Shown here piece after piece: positions 53,108 to 62,096 of a stretch of DNA of 64,000 nt (its first letter is position 1; each line of letters starts with the position of its first letter). The DNA comes from Microbacterium sufflavum (GTDB lineage Bacteria > Actinomycetota > Actinomycetes > Actinomycetales > Microbacteriaceae). The position numbers were made by a program, and so were the translations under genes. The stretch spans positions 1,116,001 to 1,180,000 of the forward strand of contig NZ_JAHWXK010000001.1 of assembly GCF_023091155.1 (NCBI RefSeq), in the 5' to 3' direction. A model generated the notes under the pieces. The model worked only from the letters and a program-made list of their open reading frames with translations, searched no databases and was not told where the DNA came from.

Positions 53108-54235
53108 GTGTCGTACGACGTTGAGGTTTACGGGAAGCGCTCGCTGCGACCGCGTGACCTGGTCTCCGTGATCACGGAGGACGCCGCGCTCCATGCCGAC
53201 GTGACCGCGGAACCCGCGGGGATCTCGGCGGTGGTGCGCGCGCAGGGGGGCTCCCACTGCTTCCTCGTCGACGGACCGAGCCGCCGGGATCGCGCGGAGA
53301 TGCCGGAGGGGCGGGCCGACCTCGCCGGGCGACGCGTGCACTACAGCATCTCCGTGGCGTACGACGAGGAGGTCGAGGCCAACACGGCCCTCGCCCTCGC
53401 GTTCGCGGCGCGGCTGGCCACACGGGTCGACGGCGTGGTGGTCGACGCGCAGACCGAGGATCCGCCCCCGCCCGCCGCACGTCCCGCGGAGCCTGAGCTG
53501 TTCCTGCACCTGGAGTGGTTCCGCGTCATCGACGAGCACAGTGCCGACTTCGCCGCGCACTACGTCGCGGCGGCCGAGGAGTTGTTCCCGCGGGCGCTGC
53601 CCCGGGCGTTCGGCCACTGGTCGCCGACGCTGAAGTTCGCGAAGGAAGGCGCAGCGGGGTTCGACCGGTTCTACCGGGAGGAGTGCGCCACGGACCGGAT
53701 GCGGATCGCCGGACGCAAGCCGCTGGAGTACGGGTACCTCGAGGAGTGGTCGCATCAGCAGATCGGGGAGCGCCAGCGTCTCGGGCTGGTGCTCGACGCG
53801 ACGACACTGGTGAAGCCACGTCCGGCCGCGGCCGTCGAGGCGTTCTTCGTTGACCTGGCCGCGCGCTGCGGCAGCTTCTACGCGTGCGCGGACGTGCGGC
53901 CGTCGAGATACCAGCCGCCGGTGGCGGGCGCGAAGTGGGGCGAGTGGACCGGGCTCCCCGTCGAGGCGCCCTGGTTGAGCTGGTTCGCTCCCGACTACGC
54001 CGAACTCGTGCGCCCGCATCTCGTCGACGGCGAGTTGCGTGAGTCCGCCAACGGCCTCCTCCACATCTCCCGCACGTCGCCGGCTCCGGAACCTTCGGAG
54101 GACCGGGATTCCTGGCTTCCCGAGGATTTCGTGCCCCTTCTCGGCGACCCCGACGATCGCAGGCTGGCGACGGCGACGGCGCGTGTGATGCCGGAGCGGC
54201 TCCGCTCGTCGAACCGCCTCGTACGGACGCGCTGA
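53108..54235 (+). CDS. Unknown protein, immunity-island paralogue 2
   Basis: 375 residues from GTG 53108 (GGAGGGG upstream). Shares with paralogue 1 the start SYDVEVYGKRSL, HYSISVAYDEE, FAARLATRVDGVVVDAQT, FLHLEWFR, FYREECATD, KPLEYGYLEEW, VEAFFVDLAARCGSFYACA and WLSWFAPDYAELVRPHL. The C-terminus is shorter. Soluble, function unknown. Divergence between the two copies is high at the protein level, so the duplication is old or they arrived separately. Confidence 0.7.
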   Translation: MSYDVEVYGKRSLRPRDLVSVITEDAALHADVTAEPAGISAVVRAQGGSHCFLVDGPSRRDRAEMPEGRADLAGRRVHYSISVAYDEEVEANTALALAFAARLATRVDGVVVDAQTEDPPPPAARPAEPELFLHLEWFRVIDEHSADFAAHYVAAAEELFPRALPRAFGHWSPTLKFAKEGAAGFDRFYREECATDRMRIAGRKPLEYGYLEEWSHQQIGERQRLGLVLDATTLVKPRPAAAVEAFFVDLAARCGSFYACADVRPSRYQPPVAGAKWGEWTGLPVEAPWLSWFAPDYAELVRPHLVDGELRESANGLLHISRTSPAPEPSEDRDSWLPEDFVPLLGDPDDRRLATATARVMPERLRSSNRLVRTR

Positions 54236-54262
54236 GCGTCCATCCCCACCGAAAGGCCAGCC

Positions 54263-54523
54263 ATGCTGTCGGACTACAACCGCTCGGTCCTCGCGGAGAT
54301 GACGCACGCGATGCAGCGGCTCGAGCGGGGCGAGTCGTCGCTGGTCGACGCGCAGTCGTCGCTGTCCGCGCGAGGGCCCCTGTTCGAGAACGACGGGTCG
54401 GGGATCCGCGATCTCGCCAGATCGATGACCGCCCGGATCGAGGACATCGCGGACCTCGACGGCGAGGATGGCCGCGACAGCGCGATCGAGTGCTTCGCGC
54501 GCTTCCGTCGTGAGGTCGAGTGA
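54263..54523 (+). CDS. Small hypothetical helical protein
   Basis: 86 residues, acidic, all-helical by appearance (YNRSVLAEMTHAMQRLERG; IRDLARSMTARIEDIADLDG). GAAAGG lies upstream of ATG 54263. It follows paralogue 2 by 27 bp and may belong to the same unit. No family recognised. Confidence 0.6.
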   Translation: MLSDYNRSVLAEMTHAMQRLERGESSLVDAQSSLSARGPLFENDGSGIRDLARSMTARIEDIADLDGEDGRDSAIECFARFRREVE

Positions 54524-54573
54524 CGCCGCCCTCAGCCGCATCCACCGCCGGAGGGGTGTCGGAGGCCGCCCGA

Positions 54574-54579
54574 TAGGAT
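54574..54579 (+). promoter_or_regulatory. Candidate purA -10 box
   Basis: TAGGAT fits TANNNT; start of transcription near 54586 gives a leader of about 58 nt before ATG 54644. Followed by GGGG as in the two paralogue promoters. Confidence 0.45.
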
Positions 54580-54643
54580 GGGGACGCCCGAAGAGGGCCA
54601 GCTCATCGGCCGGTGCAAACCCGGCGAAAGCAGGGGAGAACCC

Positions 54644-55930
54644 ATGCCAGGAATCGTGATCGTCGGCGTGCAGTGGGGCGACGAAGGAAAGGGCAAGGCC
54701 ACCGATCTTCTCGGTGAGCGCACCGACTGGGTGGTGAAGTTCAACGGCGGCAACAACGCCGGGCACACCGTGGTCGTCGGCGACGAGAAGTACGCGCTGC
54801 ACCTGCTGCCCTCCGGCATCCTGTCGCCCGGGGTCACCCCGGTCATCGGCAACGGCGTGGTCATCGACCTGGAGGTGCTGTTCTCGGAGCTCGAGGCCCT
54901 GTCGGCCCGCGGCATCGACGTGTCGCGCCTCAAGGTCAGCGCGAACGCGCACATCATCACGCAGTATCACCGCACGCTCGACAAGGTCACCGAGCGCTTC
55001 CTCGGCAAGCGCAACATCGGCACGACGGGCCGCGGCATCGGTCCCGCGTACGCCGACAAGATCAACCGCGTCGGCATCCGGGTGCAGGACCTGTTCGACG
55101 AGAACATCCTGCGCCAGAAGGTGGAGGGTGCGCTCGACCAGAAGAACCACCTGCTGGTGAAGGTCTTCAACCGCCGCGCCGTCACGTGCGACGAGATCGT
55201 CGACGACCTGCTGTCGTACGCCGAGCGGCTGCGCCCGATGGTCGCCGACACCGGCTACCTCATCGACCAGGCCCTGAACCGCGGCGAGGTCGTGGTGTTC
55301 GAGGGCGGCCAGGCCACCATGCTCGACATCGACCACGGCACCTACCCGTTCGTCACGTCGTCGTCGGCCACGGCCGGTGGGGCCTCGACGGGTTCCGGTG
55401 TCGGTCCCGGTGCGCTCGACCGCATCGTCGGCATCGTCAAGGCGTACACGACGCGCGTGGGCTCCGGCCCGTTCCCGACCGAGCTGTTCGACGAGCAGGG
55501 CGAGTGGCTGCGCAAGCAGGGCTTCGAGTTCGGCACCACGACCGGGCGGCCGCGCCGCGTCGGCTGGTACGACGCGCCGATCACCCGCTACGCCACGCGC
55601 ATCAACGGCATCACCGACCTCGTGCTGACCAAGCTCGACATCCTCACCGGGCTCGAGCAGATCCCGGTGTGCGTCGCCTACGACGTCGACGGGGAGCGCT
55701 TCGACGAGGTTCCGGTGAACCAGACCGACTTCCACCACGCGAAGCCGATCCTGGAGTACTTCCCCGGCTGGAGCGAGGACATCTCGACCGCGCGCACCTT
55801 CGAGGACCTGCCGCAGACGGCGCAGGACTACGTGCTGGCGCTGGAGCAGATGAGCAACACGCGCATCTCGGTGATCGGCGTGGGCCCCGAGCGCGACCAG
55901 GTGATCGTGCGCCACGATCTGCTCGACTGA
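54644..55930 (+). CDS. purA: Adenylosuccinate synthetase
   Basis: 428 residues, usual length. Joins IMP and aspartate with GTP on the way to AMP. P-loop [11 protein letters not shown] at the N-terminus, [21 protein letters not shown], and the base-binding TKLDIL. ATG 54644 has GGGGAG upstream. The lactonase-fold gene follows after 16 bp and may be cotranscribed. Confidence 0.97.
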   Translation: MPGIVIVGVQWGDEGKGKATDLLGERTDWVVKFNGGNNAGHTVVVGDEKYALHLLPSGILSPGVTPVIGNGVVIDLEVLFSELEALSARGIDVSRLKVSANAHIITQYHRTLDKVTERFLGKRNIGTTGRGIGPAYADKINRVGIRVQDLFDENILRQKVEGALDQKNHLLVKVFNRRAVTCDEIVDDLLSYAERLRPMVADTGYLIDQALNRGEVVVFEGGQATMLDIDHGTYPFVTSSSATAGGASTGSGVGPGALDRIVGIVKAYTTRVGSGPFPTELFDEQGEWLRKQGFEFGTTTGRPRRVGWYDAPITRYATRINGITDLVLTKLDILTGLEQIPVCVAYDVDGERFDEVPVNQTDFHHAKPILEYFPGWSEDISTARTFEDLPQTAQDYVLALEQMSNTRISVIGVGPERDQVIVRHDLLD

Positions 55931-55946
55931 TCGAGGGGAGGCGACC

Positions 55947-57050
55947 GTGACGCGCTTCTGGCTCGGCGGCTACGGCCCCGCGATGGACGGCTCCGCCGAG
56001 GGCATCGGCGTGCTCGCGGGCGACGAGGGTCGCGAGGCGAGCACTCTCGCGTATCGCGGGGCGGTGACGGCGACCCCGTCGCCGTCGTGGCTCGCGCAGC
56101 ACCCGGGTCTCGACGTGGTGTACGCGGCGCTGGAGGGTGATGCGGCCGTGCAGGCGTTCGCGCGCACGGGTGACACGGCCCTCGCGCCCCTGGGTGATCC
56201 GGTGGCGACGGGCGACGGCGTGTGCCACGTCGCGGTGTCTCCGAACGGGCAGACCCTCATCGCGAGCTGCTACGGCGACGGACGCGTGGTGCGGTTCGGC
56301 ATCGCGGCGGACGGACGGCTCGTGCCGGCGAAGGAGGATGCGGCGGCGGCACTGCGCGCGGCGCTGTTCGGCGAGGGCGACCCCGACGCCGCCCCCGCGA
56401 CCCCCGCGGGCGACGGTGTGGCCGCGACCGACCCCTACGGCGGACCGGACCGCGCCTCGCACGCGCACTCGGCCGCGTTCCTGCCCGACGGCCGCGTGGT
56501 CACGACCGATCTCGGTTTCGACCTGGTGCGGTTCTGGCGGTTGACCGGCAGCGGGCTGACGCTCGACCAGGAGGTCGTGCTGCCGCAGGGCACGGGACCG
56601 CGTCATATGGTCGTGCATCCGAGCGGGCACCTGCACGTGGTCACGGAGTACTCGTGCGAGGTGTTCACCCTGGCGGCGGCGGCCGACGGCACCTGGAGCG
56701 TGGTGTCGGCGACGACCGCGAGCCCGGTGGCGCAGGTCGGCAGTGACTTCCCCGCCGAGCTCGCCCGCACGCGCGACGGGCAGTTCCTGTACACGGCGCT
56801 GCGCGGCAGCAACACGATCGCGGCGCTGCGTGTGCGCGGCAGTGGGGAGGCGCTGGAGCCGGTGGCGCTCGCCGATTCCGGAGTCGACTGGCCGCGCCAT
56901 CACCTCGTGTATCAGGGCAAGCTGCTCGTCGCCGGGCAGCGCTCCGACACGGTGACGCTGCTCGACCTCGACGAGCGCACGGGTGCGCCGCTCGGCGTGC
57001 GGCATGAGGCGCAGGCCCCGGCGCCCACGAGCATCCTCCCGCTGCGCTGA
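55947..57050 (+). CDS. Lactonase family (seven-bladed propeller, Pgl-like) protein
   Basis: 367 residues with the repeated strands of the 6-phosphogluconolactonase/YbhE-type propeller (GVCHVAVSPNGQTLIASCYG; RASHAHSAAFLPDGRVVTTD; GTGPRHMVVHPSGHLHVVTE; WPRHHLVYQGKLLVAGQ). Such enzymes open phosphogluconolactone or act on other lactones. GTG 55947 follows GAGGGGAGG. A Pro/Ala-rich insert at about 140-155 is unusual. Which lactone it acts on is not clear. Confidence 0.8.
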   Translation: MTRFWLGGYGPAMDGSAEGIGVLAGDEGREASTLAYRGAVTATPSPSWLAQHPGLDVVYAALEGDAAVQAFARTGDTALAPLGDPVATGDGVCHVAVSPNGQTLIASCYGDGRVVRFGIAADGRLVPAKEDAAAALRAALFGEGDPDAAPATPAGDGVAATDPYGGPDRASHAHSAAFLPDGRVVTTDLGFDLVRFWRLTGSGLTLDQEVVLPQGTGPRHMVVHPSGHLHVVTEYSCEVFTLAAAADGTWSVVSATTASPVAQVGSDFPAELARTRDGQFLYTALRGSNTIAALRVRGSGEALEPVALADSGVDWPRHHLVYQGKLLVAGQRSDTVTLLDLDERTGAPLGVRHEAQAPAPTSILPLR

Positions 57051-57080
57051 GCCGATGCGTCGCGGATGCGCGTCATCCGC

Positions 57081-57111
57081 TTGACCTCAAGGAAACTTGA
57101 GGTTCTACGGT
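57081..57111 (+). promoter_or_regulatory. SoxR/MerR-type operator-promoter of the MFS gene
   Basis: CCTCAAGGAAACTTGAGG (57085-57102) is an 18-bp dyad very close to the SoxR box. It sits between -35 TTGACC (57081-57086) and -10 TACGGT (57106-57111) with a 19-bp spacer, the overlong spacing that MerR-family activators need. The ATG is 7 nt further on, so the mRNA is probably leaderless. Confidence 0.8.
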
Positions 57112-57118
57112 CGACCTC

Positions 57119-58516
57119 ATGACCACCGAGACCGGGCGCGCCGCGCCGTCCACGCCACCCACGCCACCCACCCCCCGCATCCTCGGCGGCGAGTACGTGT
57201 GGATCACGATCGGCGCGTGCGCCCTGGTGTTCCTCGGCGCGTTCGAGTCGCTGGCGGTGACGACGGTGATGCCCGCCGTGAGCGCCGACCTCGACGGCGA
57301 GCGGCTGTATGCGCTCGCCTTCGCCGGACCGCTCGCCACGAGCGTGATCGGCATGGTCGCGGCGGGCAACTGGGCGGATCGACGCGGTCCGGTCGCCCCG
57401 CTGTACTCCTCGATCGTGCTGTTCGTGGTCGGCCTCCTGATCGCGGGACTCGCGCCGAGCATGGAGGTGCTGGTCGCGGGCCGGTTCGCGCAGGGCCTGG
57501 GCAGCGGCGGGCTCATGGTGGCGCTGTACGTGGTGGTCGCCCGGGTCTACCCGCAGGCGCTGCACCCCGCGATCTTCGCCGGGTTCGCCGCCGCGTGGGT
57601 GATCCCCTCGCTGATCGGTCCCACGATCGCGGGCGCGGTGACCGAGCTGTGGAGCTGGCACTGGGTCTTCCTCGGCGTCGTCGTGCTGGTGCTCGTCGCG
57701 CTGCTGATGATCGTGCCGGCGCTGCGGGGGCTGTCGAACGAGGGTGACGCGGCGACGCCGTGGGCGGTCGCCCGGCTCGGCTGGTCGGTGCTGGCGGCGG
57801 TCGCGGTGCTCGCCCTGAACCTGGTGGGCGACGTGCCCGGCGTCGGCCCGGCGCTGGCCGTCGTCGCGGTCGTCGTGGCGCTCATCGCCGTGCGACCGCT
57901 GGTCCCGCGCGGCACCTTGCGGGCCGTGCGCGGCCTGCCGTCGGTGATCCTGGTGCGCGGTCTCGCCGCTGCCGCGTTCTTCGGTGCGCAGATCTATCTG
58001 CCGTATCTGCTCACCGACCGCTACGCCCTGACGCCGACGGTCGCCGGGCTCGCACTCACCGGCGGCGCCCTCGCATGGTCGCTCGCCGCGACCGTGCAGG
58101 GGCGGATGGGCATGCGGCTGTCGAGCGTGACCGCGGTGCGCCTCGGGACGGCTCTCGTGCTCGGAGGGATCCTGCTGACGGTCGCGATCACCGCGTTCGA
58201 GGCGGACGCGGTGCTGATCGCGGCCGCCTGGGTGGTGGCGGGGGCGGGGATGGGCCTGATGAGTCCGCGGTCGAGCGCGCTCACCCTCGCCCTGTCGACC
58301 CCGGAGACGCAGGGGTTCAACAGCGGTGCGATGACGGTGGCCGACTCGTTCGGCAGCGCGCTGGCCCTCGCGGTGACGAGCATGGTCTTCCTCGCGCTGG
58401 CCGCCGCCGATCCCTTCCTCGGTGTGTTCGCGCTGGCGGCGCTGCTCGCGCTGGCGGCCGCCGTGCTCGCGCCGAGGGTTCGCGCCGGGGGTGCCAGCAC
58501 GGAGGCGCGCGCGTGA
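57119..58516 (+). CDS. MFS exporter, drug-resistance-like (DHA2-type)
   Basis: 465 residues with 12-14 helices (WITIGACALVFLGAFESLAV; GNWADRRGPVAPLYSSIVL, motif A; GRFAQGLGSGGLMVALYVV, motif C-like region). The SoxR/MerR-type promoter predicts induction by redox-active or toxic compounds. A Pro/Thr-rich N-terminus of about 20 residues precedes helix 1. No merR-type gene is adjacent, so the activator is encoded elsewhere. The quinone oxidoreductase follows and may join the same transcript. Confidence 0.88.
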   Translation: MTTETGRAAPSTPPTPPTPRILGGEYVWITIGACALVFLGAFESLAVTTVMPAVSADLDGERLYALAFAGPLATSVIGMVAAGNWADRRGPVAPLYSSIVLFVVGLLIAGLAPSMEVLVAGRFAQGLGSGGLMVALYVVVARVYPQALHPAIFAGFAAAWVIPSLIGPTIAGAVTELWSWHWVFLGVVVLVLVALLMIVPALRGLSNEGDAATPWAVARLGWSVLAAVAVLALNLVGDVPGVGPALAVVAVVVALIAVRPLVPRGTLRAVRGLPSVILVRGLAAAAFFGAQIYLPYLLTDRYALTPTVAGLALTGGALAWSLAATVQGRMGMRLSSVTAVRLGTALVLGGILLTVAITAFEADAVLIAAAWVVAGAGMGLMSPRSSALTLALSTPETQGFNSGAMTVADSFGSALALAVTSMVFLALAAADPFLGVFALAALLALAAAVLAPRVRAGGASTEARA

Positions 58517-58613
58517 TCTGGCGACCCGGATCCTCCGCACGGCGGATCCGGGAAGCGCGGGATCGGGGAGAGCGGGAGAAGCGATGGCAGGCGGAAGCGG
58601 GAGGAGTGCAGAC

Positions 58614-59723
58614 ATGACGGGTACGGGCACGACGGGCACGGATGTGAGGGGCGGGAACGTGACGGGTGTGGAGACGACGGCCGCTCGGCGGGGTGGAGAC
58701 GGCGCGGCGCCGGTGGCGACGATGGCGGCGATCGTGCAGCGCGAGTTCGGCGAGTCCGACGTGCTGCGGATCGAACGGGTGCCGGTACCGGAGCCCGGCG
58801 AGGGCGAGGTGCGCATCCGCGTCGCGGCGGCAGGCGTGCACGCGGTCGACCTCGATATCCGGCGCGACGCGGCGCCCCCGTCGATGCCGCGCCCCGTGCT
58901 GCCGATGACCCCGGGGCGCGAGGTCGCGGGGATCGTCGATGCGGTGGGTGCGGGCGTCGACGCCGACCTTCTCGGCGCGCGGGTGGTCGCGCACGTCGGC
59001 TTCCGCAGCGGCGGGTATGCGCAGTTCGCCCTCGCGGCGGCTGCTGCGCTCCACCCGGTGCCCGCGCACGTGCCGTTCCCGCAGGCGGTCGCGGCGATCG
59101 GCAGCGGGCGCACGGCGCAGCTCGTGTGGCAGGCGGCGCAGATCGGCGCGGACGACGTGGTCCTGGTCACCGGTGCCTCGGGCGGACTGGGCAGCCAGGT
59201 CGCGCAGCTCGCGCTCTCGGTCGGGGCGACCGTGGTCGCGCTCTACGGTGGCGAGGCGAAGCGCGCGGTGGTGGCGCAGCTCGGGCGTCGGGTCGAGCAC
59301 TCGGCCGCGCGCCTGCTGCCGCTCGATGCGACCGACGACGCGTGGCCGGATCGTCTGACCGGCCTCCTGGACGGCGCGGTGCCGACGGTCCTGCTGGACG
59401 GGGTCGGGGGTCCGACGGGACGCGCGGCGCTCGAGTCGCTCGGGCGCGGCTCCCGCGTCGTGATCATCGGATGGTCGAGCGGCGAACTCCTCCGTGTCGA
59501 CGGCGACGACATCGTGCAGAACTCGCTCACCGTGACCGTGCCGCTGGGCGGGGCCATCGCCGACCTCCGGGCGCTCGAGACGGCGGCCCTCGCGGCCGTG
59601 GCCGACGGGCGGGTCGACCCGCCCGCCGACGTGTTCCGGTTGACCGATGCCGCCGCCGCGCACGACGCCATCCAGCATCGCCGTCAGCGCGGGAAGGTCG
59701 TGCTCGTTCCCGACGCGGAGTGA
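58614..59723 (+). CDS. Quinone oxidoreductase-like MDR protein
   Basis: 369 residues from ATG 58614 (GGAGGAG upstream); ATG 58584 is a weaker alternative. The conserved core starts near residue 42 (MAAIVQREFGESDVLRIERV) with GREVAGIVDAVG and the NADPH loop GASGGLGSQVAQLA. No zinc cysteines, as in NADPH:quinone reductases (QOR). The first 40 residues are Thr/Gly-rich and not conserved. Reading with the SoxR-type MFS exporter would fit a redox or xenobiotic response. Confidence 0.82.
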   Translation: MTGTGTTGTDVRGGNVTGVETTAARRGGDGAAPVATMAAIVQREFGESDVLRIERVPVPEPGEGEVRIRVAAAGVHAVDLDIRRDAAPPSMPRPVLPMTPGREVAGIVDAVGAGVDADLLGARVVAHVGFRSGGYAQFALAAAAALHPVPAHVPFPQAVAAIGSGRTAQLVWQAAQIGADDVVLVTGASGGLGSQVAQLALSVGATVVALYGGEAKRAVVAQLGRRVEHSAARLLPLDATDDAWPDRLTGLLDGAVPTVLLDGVGGPTGRAALESLGRGSRVVIIGWSSGELLRVDGDDIVQNSLTVTVPLGGAIADLRALETAALAAVADGRVDPPADVFRLTDAAAAHDAIQHRRQRGKVVLVPDAE

Positions 59724-59724
59724 T

Positions 59725-59784
59725 TTGCGCGGAGGGCATCGGCCTCCCTACTCTGTTGAACGGTGTTCAGGTGAACACCGTTCA
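59725..59784 (+). promoter_or_regulatory. bioY promoter and double BioQ-like operator
   Basis: -35 TTGCGC (59725-59730), 18-bp spacer, -10 TACTCT (59749-59754). Directly after it are TGAACGGTGTTCA (59757-59769) and TGAACACCGTTCA (59772-59784), each TGAAC-N3-GTTCA, and together a 28-bp perfect inverted repeat with a 2-bp centre. This resembles the TGAAC-N3-GTTAC box bound by the TetR-type BioQ repressor in corynebacteria and mycobacteria. Confidence 0.8.
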
Positions 59785-59797
59785 GGAAGGACACCCG

Positions 59798-60373
59798 ATG
59801 ACCCCCACCTCCCGCGACACCGGTGCGACGCTCGGCCGCATCGCCGTCTTCGCCGCCCTCATCATCGTGCTCGGCACGGTCGTCGTGCCGCTGCCCGGCG
59901 GGGTGCCGATCACCGCGCAGACCCTCGGCGTGATGCTCGCCGGACTCGTCCTCGGGCCGCGCGTCGCCCCGCTGTCGATCCTGGTCGTGCTCGCGCTCGC
60001 CGCGATCGGCCTGCCGGTGCTCGCGGGCGGACGCGGCGGCGTCGGCGTGTTCGTGGGGCCGACCGCGGGGTACATGCTCGGCTGGATCGCGGGCGTCGTC
60101 GTGATCGGGCTCCTCCTGCGCACCGGTCGCCCGGCGTGGTGGCGGGTCGCGCTCTCCGCACTCATCGGCGGGGTGCTCGTGGTGTACGCGTTCGGCATCC
60201 CCGTGCAGGCCCTCGTCACGGGAGTGCCGCTCGACCTCACCGCGCTGTCGGCCCTCGCGTTCCTCCCCGGCGATCTGATCAAGGTCGCCGCGGCCACGCT
60301 GATCGTGGTGGCGCTGCGCCGGGCGTACCCGCGGGCGTTCGCGGACACGCGCGAGCGCGCCGCCGTCGCCTGA
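59798..60373 (+). CDS. bioY: BioY biotin transporter substrate-binding subunit
   Basis: 191 residues, six helices, BioY signature (LPGGVPITAQTLGVMLAGLVLG; GVFVGPTAGYMLGW; FLPGDLIKVAAATLIV). S-component of an ECF-type biotin uptake system. Neither bioM nor bioN is adjacent, so it either uses a shared ECF module from elsewhere or works alone. GGAAGG before ATG 59798. Controlled by the biotin-type operator just upstream. Confidence 0.93.
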   Translation: MTPTSRDTGATLGRIAVFAALIIVLGTVVVPLPGGVPITAQTLGVMLAGLVLGPRVAPLSILVVLALAAIGLPVLAGGRGGVGVFVGPTAGYMLGWIAGVVVIGLLLRTGRPAWWRVALSALIGGVLVVYAFGIPVQALVTGVPLDLTALSALAFLPGDLIKVAAATLIVVALRRAYPRAFADTRERAAVA

Positions 60374-60393
60374 CGCCGCCACCCGCTCCGACG

Positions 60394-60427
60394 CTCCGGT
60401 CGCCGTCGCCTGCCGACGCGACCGGAG
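60394..60427 (+). terminator. Hairpin after bioY
   Basis: CTCCGGTCGC (60394-60403) and GCGACCGGAG (60418-60427) form a perfect 10-bp stem with a 14-nt loop, 20 bp after the bioY stop; no T-tract. Confidence 0.55.
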
Positions 60428-60527
60428 TGCTCCGGGCAGTTTCGGCGCGGCGGGAACAACGCGCCCGTGACTCGACGTTCGTCATGAGCAAGACTTGCCT
60501 GACACGGGCGACGGAGAGGTGCGACGC

Positions 60528-61961
60528 ATGACTGCCGACAAGACCGACGAGTACGACCTGATCGTGGTGGGTGCGGGGCCGGTGGGCGAGAACGTCGCCG
60601 ACCGGGCCGTGCAGGGCGGGCTCACCGCCATCATCGTGGAGAGCGAACTGGTGGGCGGCGAGTGCTCCTACTGGGCGTGCATGCCGTCGAAGGCGCTGCT
60701 GCGCTCGGCGCAGGCGCTGCGGGCGGCGCAGCACGTGGCCGGGGCGTCGCAGGCGGTGACCGGCACGCTCGACGTGCGGGCAGTGTTCGAGCGCCGCGAC
60801 GGCTTCACGAGCAACTGGTCGGACGACGGGCAGGTGTCGTGGCTGCGGTCGGCCGGCATCGACCTGGCGCGCGGCCACGGGCGTCTCACGGGCGAGCGCG
60901 AGGTCACCGTGACCGACGCCGACGGCGCCACCCGGGTGCTGCGGGCCCGGCACGCGGTCGCGATCAGCACGGGCTCCGACGCCGTGATCCCGCCGATCGA
61001 CGGGCTCCGCGAGGCGTCCCCGTGGACGAGTCGCGAGGCCACCAGCGCCGAAGAGCTGCCGGAGAGCCTCGCGGTGATCGGCGGCGGTGTCGTCGCGGTC
61101 GAGATGGCCACGGCGTACGCCGCCCTCGGCTCGCGCGTGACCCTGCTCGCGCGCAGCGGGCTGCTGGGCGGCATGGAGCCGTTCGCGGGGCAGCGCGTGA
61201 CGGCCGGCCTCGAAGAGCTCGGTGTCGACGTGCGCACGAACACCGGCACCACGGCGGTGCGCCGCGGCGACGACGGTGTGACCATCACGCTCGACAGCGG
61301 CGAGGAGGTCACGGCCGCCGAGGTGCTCGTCGCGACCGGCCGTTCGCCGCGCAGCGCCGATATCGGCCTGGAGATCGTGGGGCTCGAACCCGGACGCTGG
61401 ATCGAGACCGACGACACGCTGCGGGTGCCCGGGGTGGACTGGCTGTACGCGGTCGGCGACGTGAACGGGCGGGTGCTGCTGACCCACCAGGGCAAGTACC
61501 AGGCGCGGGCGGCGGGCGACGTGATCGCAGCCAGGGCGAACGGCGGCGAGGTCGACGACGCCCCGTGGGGCCGGCACGCCGCGACGGCCGATCACGCCGC
61601 GGTCCCCCAGGTCACCTTCTCCATCCCGGAGGTCGGCTCCGTCGGACTCACCGAGGCCGCGGCGCGCGAGGCGGGCACGGCCGTGCAGGTCGTGGACTAC
61701 GACCTCGGGTGGGTCGCCGGCGCGAGCCTGTACGAGGACGGGTTCGCCGGGCAGGCGCGACTCGTGATCGACACCGACCGCGACGTCGTGATCGGGGCGA
61801 CCTTTGTCGGCCCGGAGGTGGCGGAGCTCGTGCAGGCCGCGACCGTCGCGATCGTGGGCGAGGTGCCCATCGCGCGCCTGTGGCACGCGGTGCCCTCGTA
61901 CCCGACCATCAGCGAGATCTGGCTGCGACTCTTGGAGGGCTACGGGCGCGACTCGGCGTGA
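60528..61961 (+). CDS. Pyridine nucleotide-disulfide oxidoreductase (dihydrolipoamide dehydrogenase-like)
   Basis: 477 residues. FAD loop VVGAGPVGENVA, redox-active disulfide in GGECSYWACMPSKALLR (CxxxxC), NAD loop IGGGVVAVEMA, and FAD-binding WLYAVGDVNGR. The C-terminus has His and Glu in HAVPSYPTISEIW in place of the usual HAHPTxxE. It is close to Lpd/mercuric-reductase relatives of unknown substrate; no 2-oxoacid dehydrogenase genes are near, so a housekeeping Lpd role is unlikely. ATG 60528 has GAGAGGTG upstream. Confidence 0.88.
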   Translation: MTADKTDEYDLIVVGAGPVGENVADRAVQGGLTAIIVESELVGGECSYWACMPSKALLRSAQALRAAQHVAGASQAVTGTLDVRAVFERRDGFTSNWSDDGQVSWLRSAGIDLARGHGRLTGEREVTVTDADGATRVLRARHAVAISTGSDAVIPPIDGLREASPWTSREATSAEELPESLAVIGGGVVAVEMATAYAALGSRVTLLARSGLLGGMEPFAGQRVTAGLEELGVDVRTNTGTTAVRRGDDGVTITLDSGEEVTAAEVLVATGRSPRSADIGLEIVGLEPGRWIETDDTLRVPGVDWLYAVGDVNGRVLLTHQGKYQARAAGDVIAARANGGEVDDAPWGRHAATADHAAVPQVTFSIPEVGSVGLTEAAAREAGTAVQVVDYDLGWVAGASLYEDGFAGQARLVIDTDRDVVIGATFVGPEVAELVQAATVAIVGEVPIARLWHAVPSYPTISEIWLRLLEGYGRDSA

Positions 61962-62063
61962 GCCGGGCAATCCGATCCCGCGACCGCACCGAACACGATC
62001 CGGATTGTTTCTCATATTGACGACCCCGCGCGCAAGGCATCACCCGATGTCGGACGCGTCTTA

Positions 62064-62069
62064 TACGCT
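62064..62069 (+). promoter_or_regulatory. Candidate -10 box of the DUF427 gene
   Basis: TACGCT (TANNNT) about 27 nt before ATG 62097, with a leader long enough for the strong GAGGAGG ribosome binding site. Confidence 0.35.
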
Positions 62070-62096
62070 CGAACCCACATCCGAGGAGGCAGGACC

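Noticed and set aside
60528..61961. Housekeeping dihydrolipoamide dehydrogenase (lpd)
   Set aside because: No 2-oxoacid dehydrogenase genes nearby and the C-terminal HAHPTxxE motif is altered.
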